Notes: generated by a model not told the origin, from the letters alone. 64,000 bases of DNA from Salegentibacter salegens (GCF_900142975.1 NZ_LT670848.1:1116001-1180000), one strand, 5' to 3'; counted from the first letter of the stretch, positions 42,363-51,461 are shown. A program made the numbers and translations.

Positions 42363-43088
42363 TTACTCCCACAATAAATCACAGTACACAAAACTGGTAT
42401 CCCAGGATTTTTGATCATCTGTAAAGCAATTATCATCTAATTCTTCAGGTTTATAAGATTTCTCTACCATCTCCCCTATTTTAAAATCAATTGGTTTCTT
42501 GAAAATTGGTCCGTCAAAAACGAAGGTGTGAAATTCTCCATTTTCTCCGCAGGGATCTACATTTTCGGAGAGATCGTTTAAAAAACTTTGGTCAATAAGT
42601 CTTCCGCAGAATGATTTATCGAGTTTATCGGTATTTACACAAACTACAATCGCTTTAAATCCGCTTTCAATAAATTCTTCTAATAATTCTGTTGTATTTT
42701 GATTCCAAAGCGGAAAAACAGCTTTTAAGCCTACTTCCTGCAATTGATTCTCGCGATAAGTTTTCAAATCTTCCAAAAAAATATCCCCAAAAATGCTATG
42801 GGTAAAACCTTGATTTAATAAGCTTTTGGTTTCTATTTCCATCACCTCATTATACTCCTCCATCGAAATTTCCCCGTGTAATTTTATTTGATGTAGCGGC
42901 AAATCTAAATGCTCAGCTTGTTTCTGAAGCAATTCTATTCTCACACCGTGCATGGAGATTCGGTTAAATTCGGTATTTACGGTTGTGACTAATTTCTCTA
43001 CCGAATACTCGCTATCCTGCTGAACTTTATATAGCGCCAATGCAGCGTCTTTTCCACTACTCCAGTTTATGTAAGCCTTTTTCATCAT
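42363..43088 (-). CDS. PP-loop ATP-binding protein, Dph6-like
   Basis: SGKDAALALY (residues 11-20) is the PP-loop of the DUF71/ATP_bind_4 group, related to eukaryotic diphthine-ammonia ligase. Further family features are NTEFNRISMHGVRIELL, FGDIFLEDLKTYRE and CGENGEFHTFVFDGP. Bacteria have no diphthamide, so the bacterial relative must amidate or adenylate another substrate, unknown so far. The product is soluble and 241 residues long, with a second start codon three bases on. The start overlaps the aroQ stop (ATGA), so the two are translationally coupled. Confidence 0.9.
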   Translation of the reverse strand: MMKKAYINWSSGKDAALALYKVQQDSEYSVEKLVTTVNTEFNRISMHGVRIELLQKQAEHLDLPLHQIKLHGEISMEEYNEVMEIETKSLLNQGFTHSIFGDIFLEDLKTYRENQLQEVGLKAVFPLWNQNTTELLEEFIESGFKAIVVCVNTDKLDKSFCGRLIDQSFLNDLSENVDPCGENGEFHTFVFDGPIFKKPIDFKIGEMVEKSYKPEELDDNCFTDDQKSWDTSFVYCDLLWE

Positions 43089-43507
43089 TTTTCATTTAAA
43101 AAACTTTGAATTGCCAAATCATAACCCATAAGTCCAAAACCAAGAATTACCCCTTTAGCATTAGGTGCTATATACGATTTATGCCTAAATTCCTCTCGCG
43201 AATGTGTGTTTGAAATATGCACTTCTACTACAGGCGTTTTTATACCTTTTACGGCATCTGCCAATCCAATTGAGGTGTGTGTGTAAGCCGCGGCGTTTAA
43301 AACAATACCGTCAAATTCCTTATCGGCTTCGTGAAGTTGATTAATAAGTTCCCCTTCTACATTACTTTGATAATAAGAAAGTTCGGTTTTTTGAAATTTA
43401 AACTGAAGTTCAGAAAAATAGGTTTCAAAACTTTTATTTCCGTAGGTATCGGGTTCACGGGTTCCCAGAAGGTTTAGATTGGGCCCGTTAATAATCATTA
43501 TTTTCAT
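43085..43507 (-). CDS. aroQ: 3-dehydroquinate dehydratase, type II
   Basis: Type II dehydroquinase catalyses the third step of the shikimate pathway. The N-terminal MIINGPNLNLLGTREPDTYG contains the conserved Asn and Arg and the catalytic Tyr of the flexible loop. VLNAAAYTHTSIGLADAV and VEVHISNTHSREEFRHKSYIAP supply substrate-binding Asn, His and Arg residues. At 140 residues it has normal length. It is the first gene of a two-gene minus-strand operon with the PP-loop gene and lies 104 bases from xerD's neighbour barrels; no other aro genes are nearby. Confidence 0.97.
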   Translation of the reverse strand: MKIMIINGPNLNLLGTREPDTYGNKSFETYFSELQFKFQKTELSYYQSNVEGELINQLHEADKEFDGIVLNAAAYTHTSIGLADAVKGIKTPVVEVHISNTHSREEFRHKSYIAPNAKGVILGFGLMGYDLAIQSFLNEK

Positions 43508-43571
43508 TTTCTACCGCTTAGCTTGTTATACCCGTAAAGGTAAAAAATTAGCTACAGCTGTAGCATAAAAA

Positions 43572-43625
43572 ACCCTTCAGAAAAAAGGAATATCGGTTTA
43601 ACGAGTTCCAATTCTTCCGAAGGGT
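43572..43625 (-). terminator. Long hairpin after an outer-membrane protein gene
   Basis: ACCCTTC (43572-43578) pairs with GAAGGGT (43619-43625), with an inner GGAA/TTCC pairing and a T-run on the minus strand. It lies 21 bases past the stop at 43646. Confidence 0.6.
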
Positions 43626-43645
43626 AATTGGTTGGTTAATTAAAA

Positions 43646-44134
43646 CTATAATCCGAATTCAAGTCCCAGGTTTATGGAGCCGAAGCTACCACCATCTACA
43701 CTAATCCCGGTGTAAGAACCTACAAGTCCAATTTTACCGAAATTATAACCTACTTGTGGGCGGTAATAAAAGCCACCATCGTTGCCATCATTTAAACCTA
43801 CGGCATAGCCAAGATCGGTCCCAAAGAAAAAGCCTCTTGCCAGACTTACGCGACCTGAAGCTGAAATAGGTAGAAAGGCAGGGTCGTCTACCTCAAAGCC
43901 TCCAATATCGTCTTCGTCCATGAAAAAGCGAGTATATCCAATTTTAGGACCAACATATAGCATATCTGCAACGCCAACCATATAAGCTAAATCTGCACCG
44001 GCCTGGAAATTACTAACTTCTTCAATATCACCAACGGGTAAGCCAATATTTGCAACAATTCTTAATCCACTTTGTGCCTGCATAGCATAGGTTCCCAAGA
44101 AAGCAAAACACATAATAAGTACTAATCGTTTCAT
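43646..44134 (-). CDS. Small outer-membrane beta-barrel protein
   Basis: A signal peptide (residues 1-20, cut after AMQA) is followed by 140 residues of alternating hydrophobic and polar strands with Gly and aromatic residues, ending FGSINLGLEFGL with an aromatic-containing terminal strand (hydrophobic final residue). IVANIGLPVGDIEEVSNFQAGADLAYMVGV and FFGTDLGYAVGLNDG are typical of flavobacterial OmpA-type small barrels. It lies next to another, unrelated barrel gene. A promoter with TTTG-N19-TAACTTTA is directly upstream. Its function in the outer membrane is not known. Confidence 0.87.
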   Translation of the reverse strand: MKRLVLIMCFAFLGTYAMQAQSGLRIVANIGLPVGDIEEVSNFQAGADLAYMVGVADMLYVGPKIGYTRFFMDEDDIGGFEVDDPAFLPISASGRVSLARGFFFGTDLGYAVGLNDGNDGGFYYRPQVGYNFGKIGLVGSYTGISVDGGSFGSINLGLEFGL

Positions 44135-44159
44135 AATTATACATTTTTGGTTACTTACG

Positions 44160-44190
44160 TAAAGTTATTGTAAGCCGCAATTAGTACAAA
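44160..44190 (-). promoter_or_regulatory. Promoter of the 43646 barrel gene
   Basis: TTTG (44190-44187), a 19-base spacer and TAACTTTA (44167-44160) on the minus strand match the consensus at all but the last base of the -7 box. The ATG lies 25 bases further on. Confidence 0.6.
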
Positions 44191-44221
44191 CCATAGTAAC
44201 GAATTACAGGATTTCAAGTAT

Positions 44222-44253
44222 AAAAAAAGCGGGAACCTTTAAGTTCCCGCTTT
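44222..44253 (-). terminator. Terminator of the PorT-like barrel gene
   Basis: AAAGCGGGAAC (44226-44236) and GTTCCCGCTTT (44243-44253) pair perfectly and are followed on the minus strand by a T-run. Confidence 0.85.
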
Positions 44254-44279
44254 CCATACATAGGTGTTAATATGCTGGC

Positions 44280-44894
44280 TTAAAACATTAGTCCGATACC
44301 TGCCTGGATTCCATTATTTTTTATGGCATCATCATCCCAGTTGTCGCTATCAAATACATCGGTAAATCCTTGAGTATATCTGGCAGATACAAAAAATCCA
44401 TTATTGAATTTATAAGAAGCACCAATGGCTCCACCAAATTCAAAAGTACTTCCGGCTTCAGTATCAAATTCAGTATCGCCAAAATCACTCTCAAAATCAT
44501 ACTCCTCTTCTACAAGAAAATTAAATGATGGTCCTGCTTCAATAGAAAGTCCTTCTATTAAATAGATTTTAGCTAAAACCGGCACCTGAATATAATCCAG
44601 TTGATATTCCCCGTTCACTGTTTGACCGGCAAAAGTTCTATCGGCTTCAAGTCCCTGAGTTGCATAAAGCACCTCTGGTTGAAGTGAAAAACGTTCGCTT
44701 AAAGGAATTTCAGAAAGTAGACCTAAGTGGAATCCTGTTCTGCTTTTTTCATCCTCAAAACCGTCTGAAGACATATTGGTGAAATTCACACCACCTTTGG
44801 CTCCAAAATAAACAAATTCCTGTGCGCTTGCTGCAGATGTAAAACCTAATACGGCAATTACTGCAATTAAAATCGACTTTTTCATTACTTTCAT
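44280..44894 (-). CDS. Outer-membrane beta-barrel protein, PorT family-like
   Basis: A signal peptide (residues 1-24, cut after ASA) precedes a barrel of about eight strands. FGAKGGVNFTNMSSDGFEDEKSRTGFHLGLLSEIPLSERFSLQPEVLYATQGL is the classic opening of the PorT/outer membrane beta-barrel domain of Bacteroidota. LDYIQVPVLAKIYL and GPSFNFLVEEEYDF follow. An in-frame Met three codons on (44885) is a possible start. A TACATTTG -7 box lies at 44922-44915. The role is unknown; such barrels are abundant structural or import proteins. Confidence 0.9.
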   Translation of the reverse strand: MKVMKKSILIAVIAVLGFTSAASAQEFVYFGAKGGVNFTNMSSDGFEDEKSRTGFHLGLLSEIPLSERFSLQPEVLYATQGLEADRTFAGQTVNGEYQLDYIQVPVLAKIYLIEGLSIEAGPSFNFLVEEEYDFESDFGDTEFDTEAGSTFEFGGAIGASYKFNNGFFVSARYTQGFTDVFDSDNWDDDAIKNNGIQAGIGLMF

Positions 44895-45001
44895 TTTTGT
44901 TAGTATTACAAGAACAAATGTAGGAACAGGCTTCTTAATAAAATGTTATCCAAGCCTAAAGTATTACTAAGATTAGGCTAAATTGTTTATATCTTTAACG
45001 T

Positions 45002-45898
45002 ATGAAATGGACCTCAGCCCTACAGGATTATTGTAACTATCTTCGCATAGAACGTGGACTCTCAGATAACTCCATCACCAATTACAGGTTGGATGTTGTG
45101 AAACTTATCAACTTCTTAAGCGTTAAAAATATCGAGGTGTCCCCTATTCAAATTTCCGAAGAAATTTTACAGCAATTTATTTATGAAATCGCCAGGGATG
45201 TGAATGCCCGTTCACAATCGAGAATAATTTCTGGTTTACGCGGATTTTTTAATTACCTGGTTTTTGAAGATTACCGTAAAGACAATCCTTTAGATCTTAT
45301 CGAATCTCCCAAAATTGGCAGAAAATTGCCCGATACCATTTCTACGGAAGAAATTGATCTTCTTATTGCAAGCGTGGATCTTGGCAAAGCTGAAGGCGAA
45401 CGCAACCGGGCTATCCTGGAAACTTTATATGGCTGCGGCTTGCGGGTTAGTGAACTTACCGAGCTAAAAATCTCTGATCTTTTCTTTAAAGAAGGCTTTA
45501 TAAAAGTAACCGGAAAAGGTAATAAGCAGCGTTTTGTACCTGTTTCAGCTTATACACAGAAGTTTATTAATATTTATAAAGATGAAGTTAGAATTCATCA
45601 AAAGATCAATAAAGAATTTTCTGATACTTTATTTCTAAATCGAAGGGGAAACCAGCTCACCCGGGCAATGATTTTTACCATTATTAAACGCCTGGCAGAA
45701 AAAGCCGGAATTCAGAAAAAGATAAGTCCGCATACCTTTCGGCATTCTTTCGCTACCCATTTATTAGAAAATGGGGCCGATTTAAGAGCTATTCAGCAAA
45801 TGTTAGGTCACGAAAGCATTACCACTACCGAAGTGTATATGCACGTAGACCGCAAACATCTACGGGAAGTAATGGAGCAATTTCACCCACGACGTTAG
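45002..45898 (+). CDS. xerD: Tyrosine recombinase XerD/XerC
   Basis: This 298-residue recombinase resolves chromosome dimers at dif by strand exchange. The N-terminal SAM-like domain is at 1-95. The catalytic residues are all visible: Arg148 in GLRVSEL, Lys172, His244 and Arg247 in HTFRHSFATHLL, His270 in LGH, and nucleophile Tyr279 in TTEVYMHV. Flavobacteriia may carry one main Xer protein, and the symbol xerD is by best resemblance. It is monocistronic and divergent from a barrel gene. No dif-like site is apparent nearby. It is not part of an integron or island, because neighbours are core genes. Confidence 0.95.
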   Translation: MKWTSALQDYCNYLRIERGLSDNSITNYRLDVVKLINFLSVKNIEVSPIQISEEILQQFIYEIARDVNARSQSRIISGLRGFFNYLVFEDYRKDNPLDLIESPKIGRKLPDTISTEEIDLLIASVDLGKAEGERNRAILETLYGCGLRVSELTELKISDLFFKEGFIKVTGKGNKQRFVPVSAYTQKFINIYKDEVRIHQKINKEFSDTLFLNRRGNQLTRAMIFTIIKRLAEKAGIQKKISPHTFRHSFATHLLENGADLRAIQQMLGHESITTTEVYMHVDRKHLREVMEQFHPRR

Positions 45899-46024
45899 TG
45901 CTATTAAATTTGGGTTAAACCCTGCTAAAATCTTCTAAAAGCCCTTATTTATTAGTAATTTCAAGCTGAATAATATTTTTAAAAATTGCTACGGAAACCT
46001 GGTTTCCTTAAAAACAATACACAA

Positions 46025-46987
46025 ATGAAAACATTAAAATTTAAGAACGGCGATGAAATGCCGGCCATAGGATTAGGTACCTGGAAATCTGGAAAAGATG
46101 AAGTAAAGAAAGCGGTTAAAATCGCCTTAAATAATGGCTACAAGCATATTGATTGCGCTGCAACTTATGGAAATGAAGATGCCGTAGGTGAGGCTTTTTC
46201 TGAAGTTTTTGCTGAAGGAAAAATAAAACGTGACGAAGTTTGGATAACCTCTAAATTATGGAACAATGCTCATAAACAAGAAGATGTAATCCCTGCATTA
46301 AAAAAGACATTAAAAGACCTGCAGTTAGATTATCTAGACCTGTATCTAATTCACTGGCCGGTGGCTTTTAAGCCCGAGGTAGATTTTCCTCAGAATGATG
46401 ACGAATATTTATCATTAGAAGAAGCGCCAATAATTGAAACCTGGAATATGATGCTGGAAGCGAAAAAACAAGGTCTGGTAAAGCACGTTGGGGTTTCTAA
46501 TTTTAGCAGTATGAAACTTGAAGAATTAATGGAAGAAACTTCTGATTATCCAGAAATGAACCAGGTAGAATTACATCCTTATTTACAACAAAATGAGCTA
46601 CTGGAATTTTGTAGCAGTCATAACATTCATGTCACAGGATTTTCTCCACTTGGAAGCGGCGACCGCCCTGATGGGATGAAGGCAAAAAATGAACCTTCTT
46701 TATTAGAAAATCCTGTAATTAAAAAGATTGCGAAAAAACACGGTGCCAGTGCAGGACAGGTTTTAATAAAATGGAGCGAAATGCGAGGAACCGCAGTAAT
46801 TCCTAAATCTACAAATGAAGAACGTATTATAGAAAACCTTCAAAGTACAGGTGTAAATTTAGATGAATCAGATCTTCAAAAAATCGCCGAATTAGACGAT
46901 CATTTTAGATATGTCACCGGAGAGTTTTTTGTTACCAAAGGAAACTCTTACGAGAACATCTATGATGACGACGATTATAAAGCTTAA
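46025..46987 (+). CDS. Aldo/keto reductase
   Basis: The ATG at 46025 gives MKTLKFKNGDEMPAIGLGTWKSG, the family N-terminus; a TTG at 45986 in frame would only add 13 residues. The catalytic tetrad Asp43, Tyr48, Lys77 and His110 lies in HIDCAATYGN, TSKLWN and YLIHWP. GVSNFSSMKLEELM, NQVELHPYLQQ and AVIPKSTNEERIIENL (NADPH binding) follow. The enzyme (320 residues) reduces aldehydes or ketones with NADPH; the substrate is unknown. It is cytoplasmic and stands alone. A small palindrome (GGAAACCTGGTTTCC, 45993-46007) lies just before its start. Confidence 0.94.
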   Translation: MKTLKFKNGDEMPAIGLGTWKSGKDEVKKAVKIALNNGYKHIDCAATYGNEDAVGEAFSEVFAEGKIKRDEVWITSKLWNNAHKQEDVIPALKKTLKDLQLDYLDLYLIHWPVAFKPEVDFPQNDDEYLSLEEAPIIETWNMMLEAKKQGLVKHVGVSNFSSMKLEELMEETSDYPEMNQVELHPYLQQNELLEFCSSHNIHVTGFSPLGSGDRPDGMKAKNEPSLLENPVIKKIAKKHGASAGQVLIKWSEMRGTAVIPKSTNEERIIENLQSTGVNLDESDLQKIAELDDHFRYVTGEFFVTKGNSYENIYDDDDYKA

Positions 46988-47024
46988 TTAGTGAAGAACA
47001 AAAAGGGTGCTGAGAATTTTCGCA

Positions 47025-47087
47025 CCGTCCCCCTGAACTTGTTTCAGGGTCTAATAACTTAGATTCTGAAACATGTTTAGAGTGACA
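47025..47087 (+). repeat. Cloverleaf intergenic repeat, copy E (short)
   Basis: Hairpin 1 is CCCTGAA/TTCAGGG, a further paired change compared with other copies. The right half (GATTCTGAAACATGTTTAGAGTGAC) is degenerate. A separate GGTGC/GCACC hairpin precedes it (47006-47026), and a standard terminator follows. Confidence 0.65.
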
Positions 47088-47106
47088 AGTTTTTTATATA
47101 ATACAT

Positions 47107-47141
47107 AAAAAATGCCTTAGAAAATTTCTAAGGCATTTTTT
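47107..47141. terminator. Bidirectional terminator between the AKR gene and rny
   Basis: AAAAAATGCCTTAGAAA (47107-47123) and TTTCTAAGGCATTTTTT (47125-47141) pair perfectly, with A and T runs at the ends, so both converging genes can use it. Confidence 0.9.
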
Positions 47142-47171
47142 ATTTAATTACTTCCTCTTTGACTTATTAGG

Positions 47172-48734
47172 TTACTTAGCAATATTTACCGCTCTTGTTT
47201 CGCGAATTACGGTTACTTTAACCTGCCCCGGATAAGTCATATCGGTTTGGATCTTTTGTGAAATTTCAAACGAAAGATTTGAAGCTTTTTCATCGTTTAC
47301 TTTCTCGCTTTCCACAATAACTCGTAGTTCACGTCCCGCCTGGATAGCATAAGCTTTCTTCACTCCACCAAATCCAAAGGCGATCTCTTCAAGATCTTTT
47401 AAACGTTGAATATAAGAATCGAGTACCTGTCTTCTTGCACCCGGTCTCGCTCCACTAATCGCATCACAAACCTGTACAATAGGAGATAGTAAAGAATTCA
47501 TCTCGATCTCGTCGTGGTGAGCACCAATAGCGTTACAAACTTCTGGTTTTTCCCCGTGCTTCTCTGCCCATTGCATTCCAAGAATAGCGTGAGGAGTCTC
47601 AGTCTCGGTTTCCGGCACTTTACCAATATCATGGAGTAATCCGGCACGTTTAGCCAGCTTAGGGTTTATACCAAGCTCTGAGGCCATCACACCACAAAGT
47701 TTAGCAACTTCCCTGGAGTGTTGTAACAGGTTTTGACCGTAAGAAGAACGGTATTTCATTCGGCCTACCAATTTAATTAGTTCGGGGTTTAAACCGTGGA
47801 TTCCTAAATCAATTACGGTACGCTTACCAATATCTATAATTTCCTCGTCAATTTGTTTACGGGTTTTCTTAACTACTTCTTCAATTCTGGCCGGGTGAAT
47901 TCTTCCATCGGTAACCAATTTATGCAGCGATAAACGAGCTACTTCCCTTCTAACCGAATCGAAACAGGAAAGAATAATAGCTTCAGGCGTATCATCTACA
48001 ATGATTTCCACACCGGTAGCGGCTTCTAAAGCTCTAATATTTCTACCTTCACGGCCAATAATTCTACCTTTTACATCGTCGCTTTCCAGGTTAAATACCG
48101 AAACGCAATTTTCTACAGCTTCTTCAGTTCCTATTCGCTGAATGGTAGTAATAATAATTTTCTTCGCTTCCTGCTGTGCAGTTAGTTTAGCCTCTTCTAT
48201 AGTATCCTGAATTAACGCCATAGCATCTGTCCTTGCGCTGTCTTTAAGTGCTTCAGAAAGTTGAGCCTTGGCTTCATCGGCAGAAAGGCCAGAGATCACT
48301 TCTAATTGCTGAATCTGGCTGTTGCGAAGTTTATCAATTTCTTCCTGTTTCTTTTCAAGATACGCTACACGTTGGTTATAATCATCTAATTTTTCTTCAT
48401 ACTCTTTATTGAGCTTTTTATTCTTAGAAAGTTCTCCCGAAACCTGTGATTCTTTATCCCTAATGCGTTTTTCGGCATCATTCATCTTTTTATCACGGTT
48501 AAGAATTACCTTCTCGTGTTCCGATTTTAATTCGATGAATTTTTCTTTAGCCTGAAGTATCTTGTCTTTCTTGATACTTTCTCCTTCAGATTTTGCTTCT
48601 TTAAGAATGTTAGTCGCAGTTTTTTTGGCGTTTTTAATGGTTTGTGAAGCTCTTTTTCGCTCCAAAAACTTCGCAATGGCAAACCCTATTGCTGCCCCAA
48701 TAACCCCTATAACTATATTTAATAATATCTCCAT
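47172..48734 (-). CDS. rny: Ribonuclease Y
   Basis: RNase Y is a membrane-anchored endoribonuclease that starts mRNA decay. A single N-terminal membrane segment (about 3-20) is followed by a long Lys/Glu-rich coiled coil (to about 140), a KH RNA-binding domain ([28 protein letters not shown]) and an HD domain with HDIGK and HHDE metal ligands. The C-terminal [14 protein letters not shown] is highly conserved. At 520 residues the length is normal. A 6S-like RNA lies directly upstream, between rny and zapA, all on the minus strand. Confidence 0.98.
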   Translation of the reverse strand: MEILLNIVIGVIGAAIGFAIAKFLERKRASQTIKNAKKTATNILKEAKSEGESIKKDKILQAKEKFIELKSEHEKVILNRDKKMNDAEKRIRDKESQVSGELSKNKKLNKEYEEKLDDYNQRVAYLEKKQEEIDKLRNSQIQQLEVISGLSADEAKAQLSEALKDSARTDAMALIQDTIEEAKLTAQQEAKKIIITTIQRIGTEEAVENCVSVFNLESDDVKGRIIGREGRNIRALEAATGVEIIVDDTPEAIILSCFDSVRREVARLSLHKLVTDGRIHPARIEEVVKKTRKQIDEEIIDIGKRTVIDLGIHGLNPELIKLVGRMKYRSSYGQNLLQHSREVAKLCGVMASELGINPKLAKRAGLLHDIGKVPETETETPHAILGMQWAEKHGEKPEVCNAIGAHHDEIEMNSLLSPIVQVCDAISGARPGARRQVLDSYIQRLKDLEEIAFGFGGVKKAYAIQAGRELRVIVESEKVNDEKASNLSFEISQKIQTDMTYPGQVKVTVIRETRAVNIAK

Positions 48735-48751
48735 ATTTAAAATTTATGTAT

Positions 48752-48931
48752 AAAAAAAGCCTGTATTAGATAGGTTTTTGGATTAAACTCCTTAAAAACA
48801 AGTTTAGGGCTAACAAGCTGATCAAGAATCCGCTCATCCCGACTAATCGGGAGCGGCGCGCTTTTACAACTTAGACTCACCCTTTTTAAAGAATCTTTGT
48901 TGAGTTTATCAAAATATCACTAATACAGGCA
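48752..48931 (-). ncRNA. ssrS: 6S RNA (6S-Flavo-like)
   Basis: On the minus strand the 222-base gap between zapA and rny can fold into one long hairpin: GCCTGTATTAG (48930-48920) pairs with CTAATACAGGC (48769-48759), and a T-run follows the closing stem as in a terminator. Inside are large internal loops and a GC-rich central hairpin (CCGCTC...GAGCGG with CCCGA/TCGGG), around 48831-48857. This open-promoter-like architecture, the size of about 180 bases and the position beside zapA, as in gamma-Proteobacteria, point to 6S RNA, which binds the housekeeping RNA polymerase in stationary phase. I cannot run a covariance search. Confidence 0.8.
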
Positions 48932-48957
48932 GTAACCTTTATTTATTTAAAGAACGT

Positions 48958-49251
48958 TTATGACACCAAGTGCTTCTGCAGTAAATCATTAAGCGATTTA
49001 AGTTTATCTTCTGCTTTAAGCGTATCGGTAGATCTATCTATATCTTTCTGCTCGGTTTGGGCAGCAAACTGCAAGGCGCACATCGCCAATACATCTTGCT
49101 TATCCCTTACGGCATAACTTTGCTCAAATTGCTTGATCATAGCCTCAATTTTCTTCGCCGCCTTGCGTAAACCTTCTTCCTGTTGTGGATTAATAGTTAA
49201 AGGATACACACGATCTGCAATAGAAAGTTTTATTTTTAGTTTATCGGCCAT
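48958..49251 (-). CDS. zapA: Cell division protein ZapA
   Basis: ZapA binds and bundles FtsZ in the Z-ring. The 97-residue product has the N-terminal beta-hairpin part with KIKLSIADRVYPLTINPQQEEGLRKAAKKIEAMI, then a long coiled coil (about 55-97), and lacks a signal. It follows a 99-residue coiled-coil gene by five bases and is followed by the 6S-like RNA. Gene order zapA then 6S RNA is also found in E. coli. Start at ATG 49251. Confidence 0.93.
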   Translation of the reverse strand: MADKLKIKLSIADRVYPLTINPQQEEGLRKAAKKIEAMIKQFEQSYAVRDKQDVLAMCALQFAAQTEQKDIDRSTDTLKAEDKLKSLNDLLQKHLVS

Positions 49252-49256
49252 ATTTA

Positions 49257-49547
49257 TTATTCAGATAATTGAACGATACATTGATCAATTTCCCTAATTA
49301 AGCTATTTAATTTAAGCTTGGTCTCTGTTTTGAATTCGGTACTGCCCAGCATTGCATTGGCGGCTTTGAGGTTTTGAACTTCCAGATTAGAACCTTCCAG
49401 TTTTTGGACTAATCTTTGATTTTCTTCTTTAACAGTTGTCATTTCTTCCTCTAAAGAACGGTGATTCTGCTTTAAATTTTCGTACTTATGAAGCAGTTTA
49501 CTAATCCTATTTTCAAGGCTATCAACGATGTCTGTCAATTCACTCAT
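49257..49547 (-). CDS. Coiled-coil protein paired with ZapA
   Basis: The frame can be opened at a TTG (49556), but the ATG at 49547 (MSELTDIVDSLENRISKLLHKYE) is the better start, because a TACATTTG box at 49561-49554 overlaps the TTG. The product is one long coiled coil, about 96 residues, with heptads of Leu and Ile, no Cys and no motif. It lies five bases upstream of zapA, so the pair is an operon. By size, coiled coil and position it resembles a ZapB-like partner of ZapA, but I see no sequence proof. Homologues at this place are common in Bacteroidota. Confidence 0.75.
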   Translation of the reverse strand: MSELTDIVDSLENRISKLLHKYENLKQNHRSLEEEMTTVKEENQRLVQKLEGSNLEVQNLKAANAMLGSTEFKTETKLKLNSLIREIDQCIVQLSE

Positions 49548-49553
49548 AAAAGC

Positions 49554-49561
49554 CAAATGTA
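49554..49561 (-). promoter_or_regulatory. -7 box of the zapA operon
   Basis: TACATTTG on the minus strand ends six bases before the ATG at 49547, which would give an almost leaderless transcript. No -33 TTG at 17-23 bases is seen, so confidence is moderate. Confidence 0.4.
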
Positions 49562-49731
49562 ATGCTTATCCCCACAAAGTTAACATTCGCGCTCTAATAT
49601 GCCAATTGTTTTTTCGTCTATTTTTAAAAATCGGCAGGACTATTGCTAAGTTTCTAAGCACTAAGGCTTTAATTTTTGGTTAAACTTTAATTAACTTTAC
49701 CGCCCGGTAATACTCCAAATAAAATATTTAT

Positions 49732-51426
49732 ATGAAATCTATTTTAGCTGTTATTCTTTTATTCGCTAGCACTGCAATCCTCGCCCAGGCGCAGCTCCCA
49801 AAAGATTATTTTCAGAAACCACTTGAAGTTCCCCTTGTTCTTTCAGGCACTTTTGGAGAACTGCGTTCTAATCATTTTCACAGTGGGTTAGATATTAAAA
49901 CCCAGCAACGACAGGGATTAAGTGTTGTCGCCTCAGCAAAAGGATATGTTAGCCGAATCAATATTCAGCATTATGGCTACGGAAAAGCGCTTTATGTGCA
50001 GCACCCTAACGGCTACACTACAGTTTATGCCCATTTAAAAGAATTTTCTCCTGGAATTGAAGCTTATGTAAAAAAGCGACAATACGCTAATGAAACTTAT
50101 GAAATAGAACTTTTTCCGGAAGCTGGAGAATTACAGGTAGAAGCAAATGAGCTTTTAGCATTTAGCGGAAATACCGGTGGCAGCGGTGGCCCTCACCTGC
50201 ATTTTGAAATTAGAGATGGCAGCCAGCGACCAATGAATCCAAAACTCTTCGGAATAAATATTGACGATAATCGCGCCCCAATAATAGATGGCTTATATGC
50301 TTATCCTTTAGATGCCGAGGCACACGTAAATAACTCAAGAGAGCGACAAAAAATTAACCTTACACCCCTCGAGGACGGAACCTATATTGCAAGCGAAATA
50401 GATGCTTGTGGAAATATTGGCTTCGGCGTTTCATCTGTAGATCAGCAAGACGGGGCACCTAACCGAAACGGAGTCTATCAAATTGAAGCTGAGCTAAATG
50501 GTGATCGCATATTAACCTTACCCTTTAAGCGTTTTTCTTTTGCTGAAACCCGCCATTTAAATCAACTTATAGATTATGAATACTACAGTAAAAACAGAAA
50601 ACGCATTCAAAAGCTTTTTGTTGAAAACGGAAATCCACTAAGCCTTTATGAAGATGTAGTGAACAAAGGAGAACTTCATATTCAAGATAGCCTTAATTAC
50701 AATTACACAATAAAAGTGAGCGACTTTGCCGGGAACCAGCGCGTGATAAGAGTTCCTATCCAGGGAATGCAACGCAACGATATTCCGCCTAAAAAAGAAG
50801 ATAAAACCGATTATTTCGCGCAGGCGAATCAGCCCTTCGCTGCTGAAGCTAATGGAATGGACGTTTATATCCCCAAGGGAAGTCTTTATAGTGACACCTA
50901 TTTAGATATTGAATTTGGAGAAGACAAAGTGAAAGTTCATCAAGACCACACCCCGCTTCATAAAAATATCACTATAGGATTTGATGTAAGCGGATATTCG
51001 GCTGAAGAAAAAGAAAAACTTTTTATCGCCAGGTTAGGCTATGGAAATAGGCCTAATTATTCTTCAACTTATAAAAAAGCAAACCGTTTCACCACTGGTA
51101 CAAGAACTTTTGGGGAATACACGCTAGCTTCAGATGTTACCCCTCCAAAAATATGGCCTACGAATTTTAACGATGGCCAGTGGATCTCAAGCAATAACAA
51201 TTTACAGGTGAAAATTAGTGATGATCTCTCAGGGATTAAAAGTTACCGGGCTACGGTAAACGGAAAATTTATCCTGATGGAATATGAGTACAAAAATAAT
51301 ACGCTAACCCACGATTTTAGCGATGGCGTAGTCACTGAAACCGAAAATGAGCTAAAAATAATTGTAACCGATAATGTGGGGAATAGCAATACTTATGAAG
51401 CTACGTTTTTTAGGAAGGATTCTTAA
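49732..51426 (+). CDS. M23 family metallopeptidase (LytM type), secreted
   Basis: A signal peptide (cut after QAQA or near residue 20) is followed by a peptidase M23 domain. The zinc-site motifs are HxxxD at 50-54 (NHFHSGLD) and HxH at 155-157 (GGPHLHFEI), and His101 in VYAHLKEF is the catalytic His. The enzyme should cleave peptidoglycan cross-links or act as an activator of amidases. Residues 190-564 are a long beta-rich region with RDGSQRPMNPKLFGINIDDNRAP, KVSDFAGNQRVIRVPI and SDDLSGIKSYRATVNG, resembling Ig-like modules. It is monocistronic and ends before repeat copy F. Confidence 0.92.
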   Translation: MKSILAVILLFASTAILAQAQLPKDYFQKPLEVPLVLSGTFGELRSNHFHSGLDIKTQQRQGLSVVASAKGYVSRINIQHYGYGKALYVQHPNGYTTVYAHLKEFSPGIEAYVKKRQYANETYEIELFPEAGELQVEANELLAFSGNTGGSGGPHLHFEIRDGSQRPMNPKLFGINIDDNRAPIIDGLYAYPLDAEAHVNNSRERQKINLTPLEDGTYIASEIDACGNIGFGVSSVDQQDGAPNRNGVYQIEAELNGDRILTLPFKRFSFAETRHLNQLIDYEYYSKNRKRIQKLFVENGNPLSLYEDVVNKGELHIQDSLNYNYTIKVSDFAGNQRVIRVPIQGMQRNDIPPKKEDKTDYFAQANQPFAAEANGMDVYIPKGSLYSDTYLDIEFGEDKVKVHQDHTPLHKNITIGFDVSGYSAEEKEKLFIARLGYGNRPNYSSTYKKANRFTTGTRTFGEYTLASDVTPPKIWPTNFNDGQWISSNNNLQVKISDDLSGIKSYRATVNGKFILMEYEYKNNTLTHDFSDGVVTETENELKIIVTDNVGNSNTYEATFFRKDS

Positions 51427-51461
51427 AAACAGAAGTAATAAGTTTTTAATGAAAGAAAATA

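Noticed and set aside
45002-45898. Tyrosine recombinase as sign of an integrative element
   Set aside because: It has core XerC/D features, normal length and housekeeping neighbours; no attachment site, tRNA or phage genes.
49562-49580. TTATCCCCACA as a DnaA box and possible origin
   Set aside because: A single sequence with two changes from the consensus and no cluster, so not supported.
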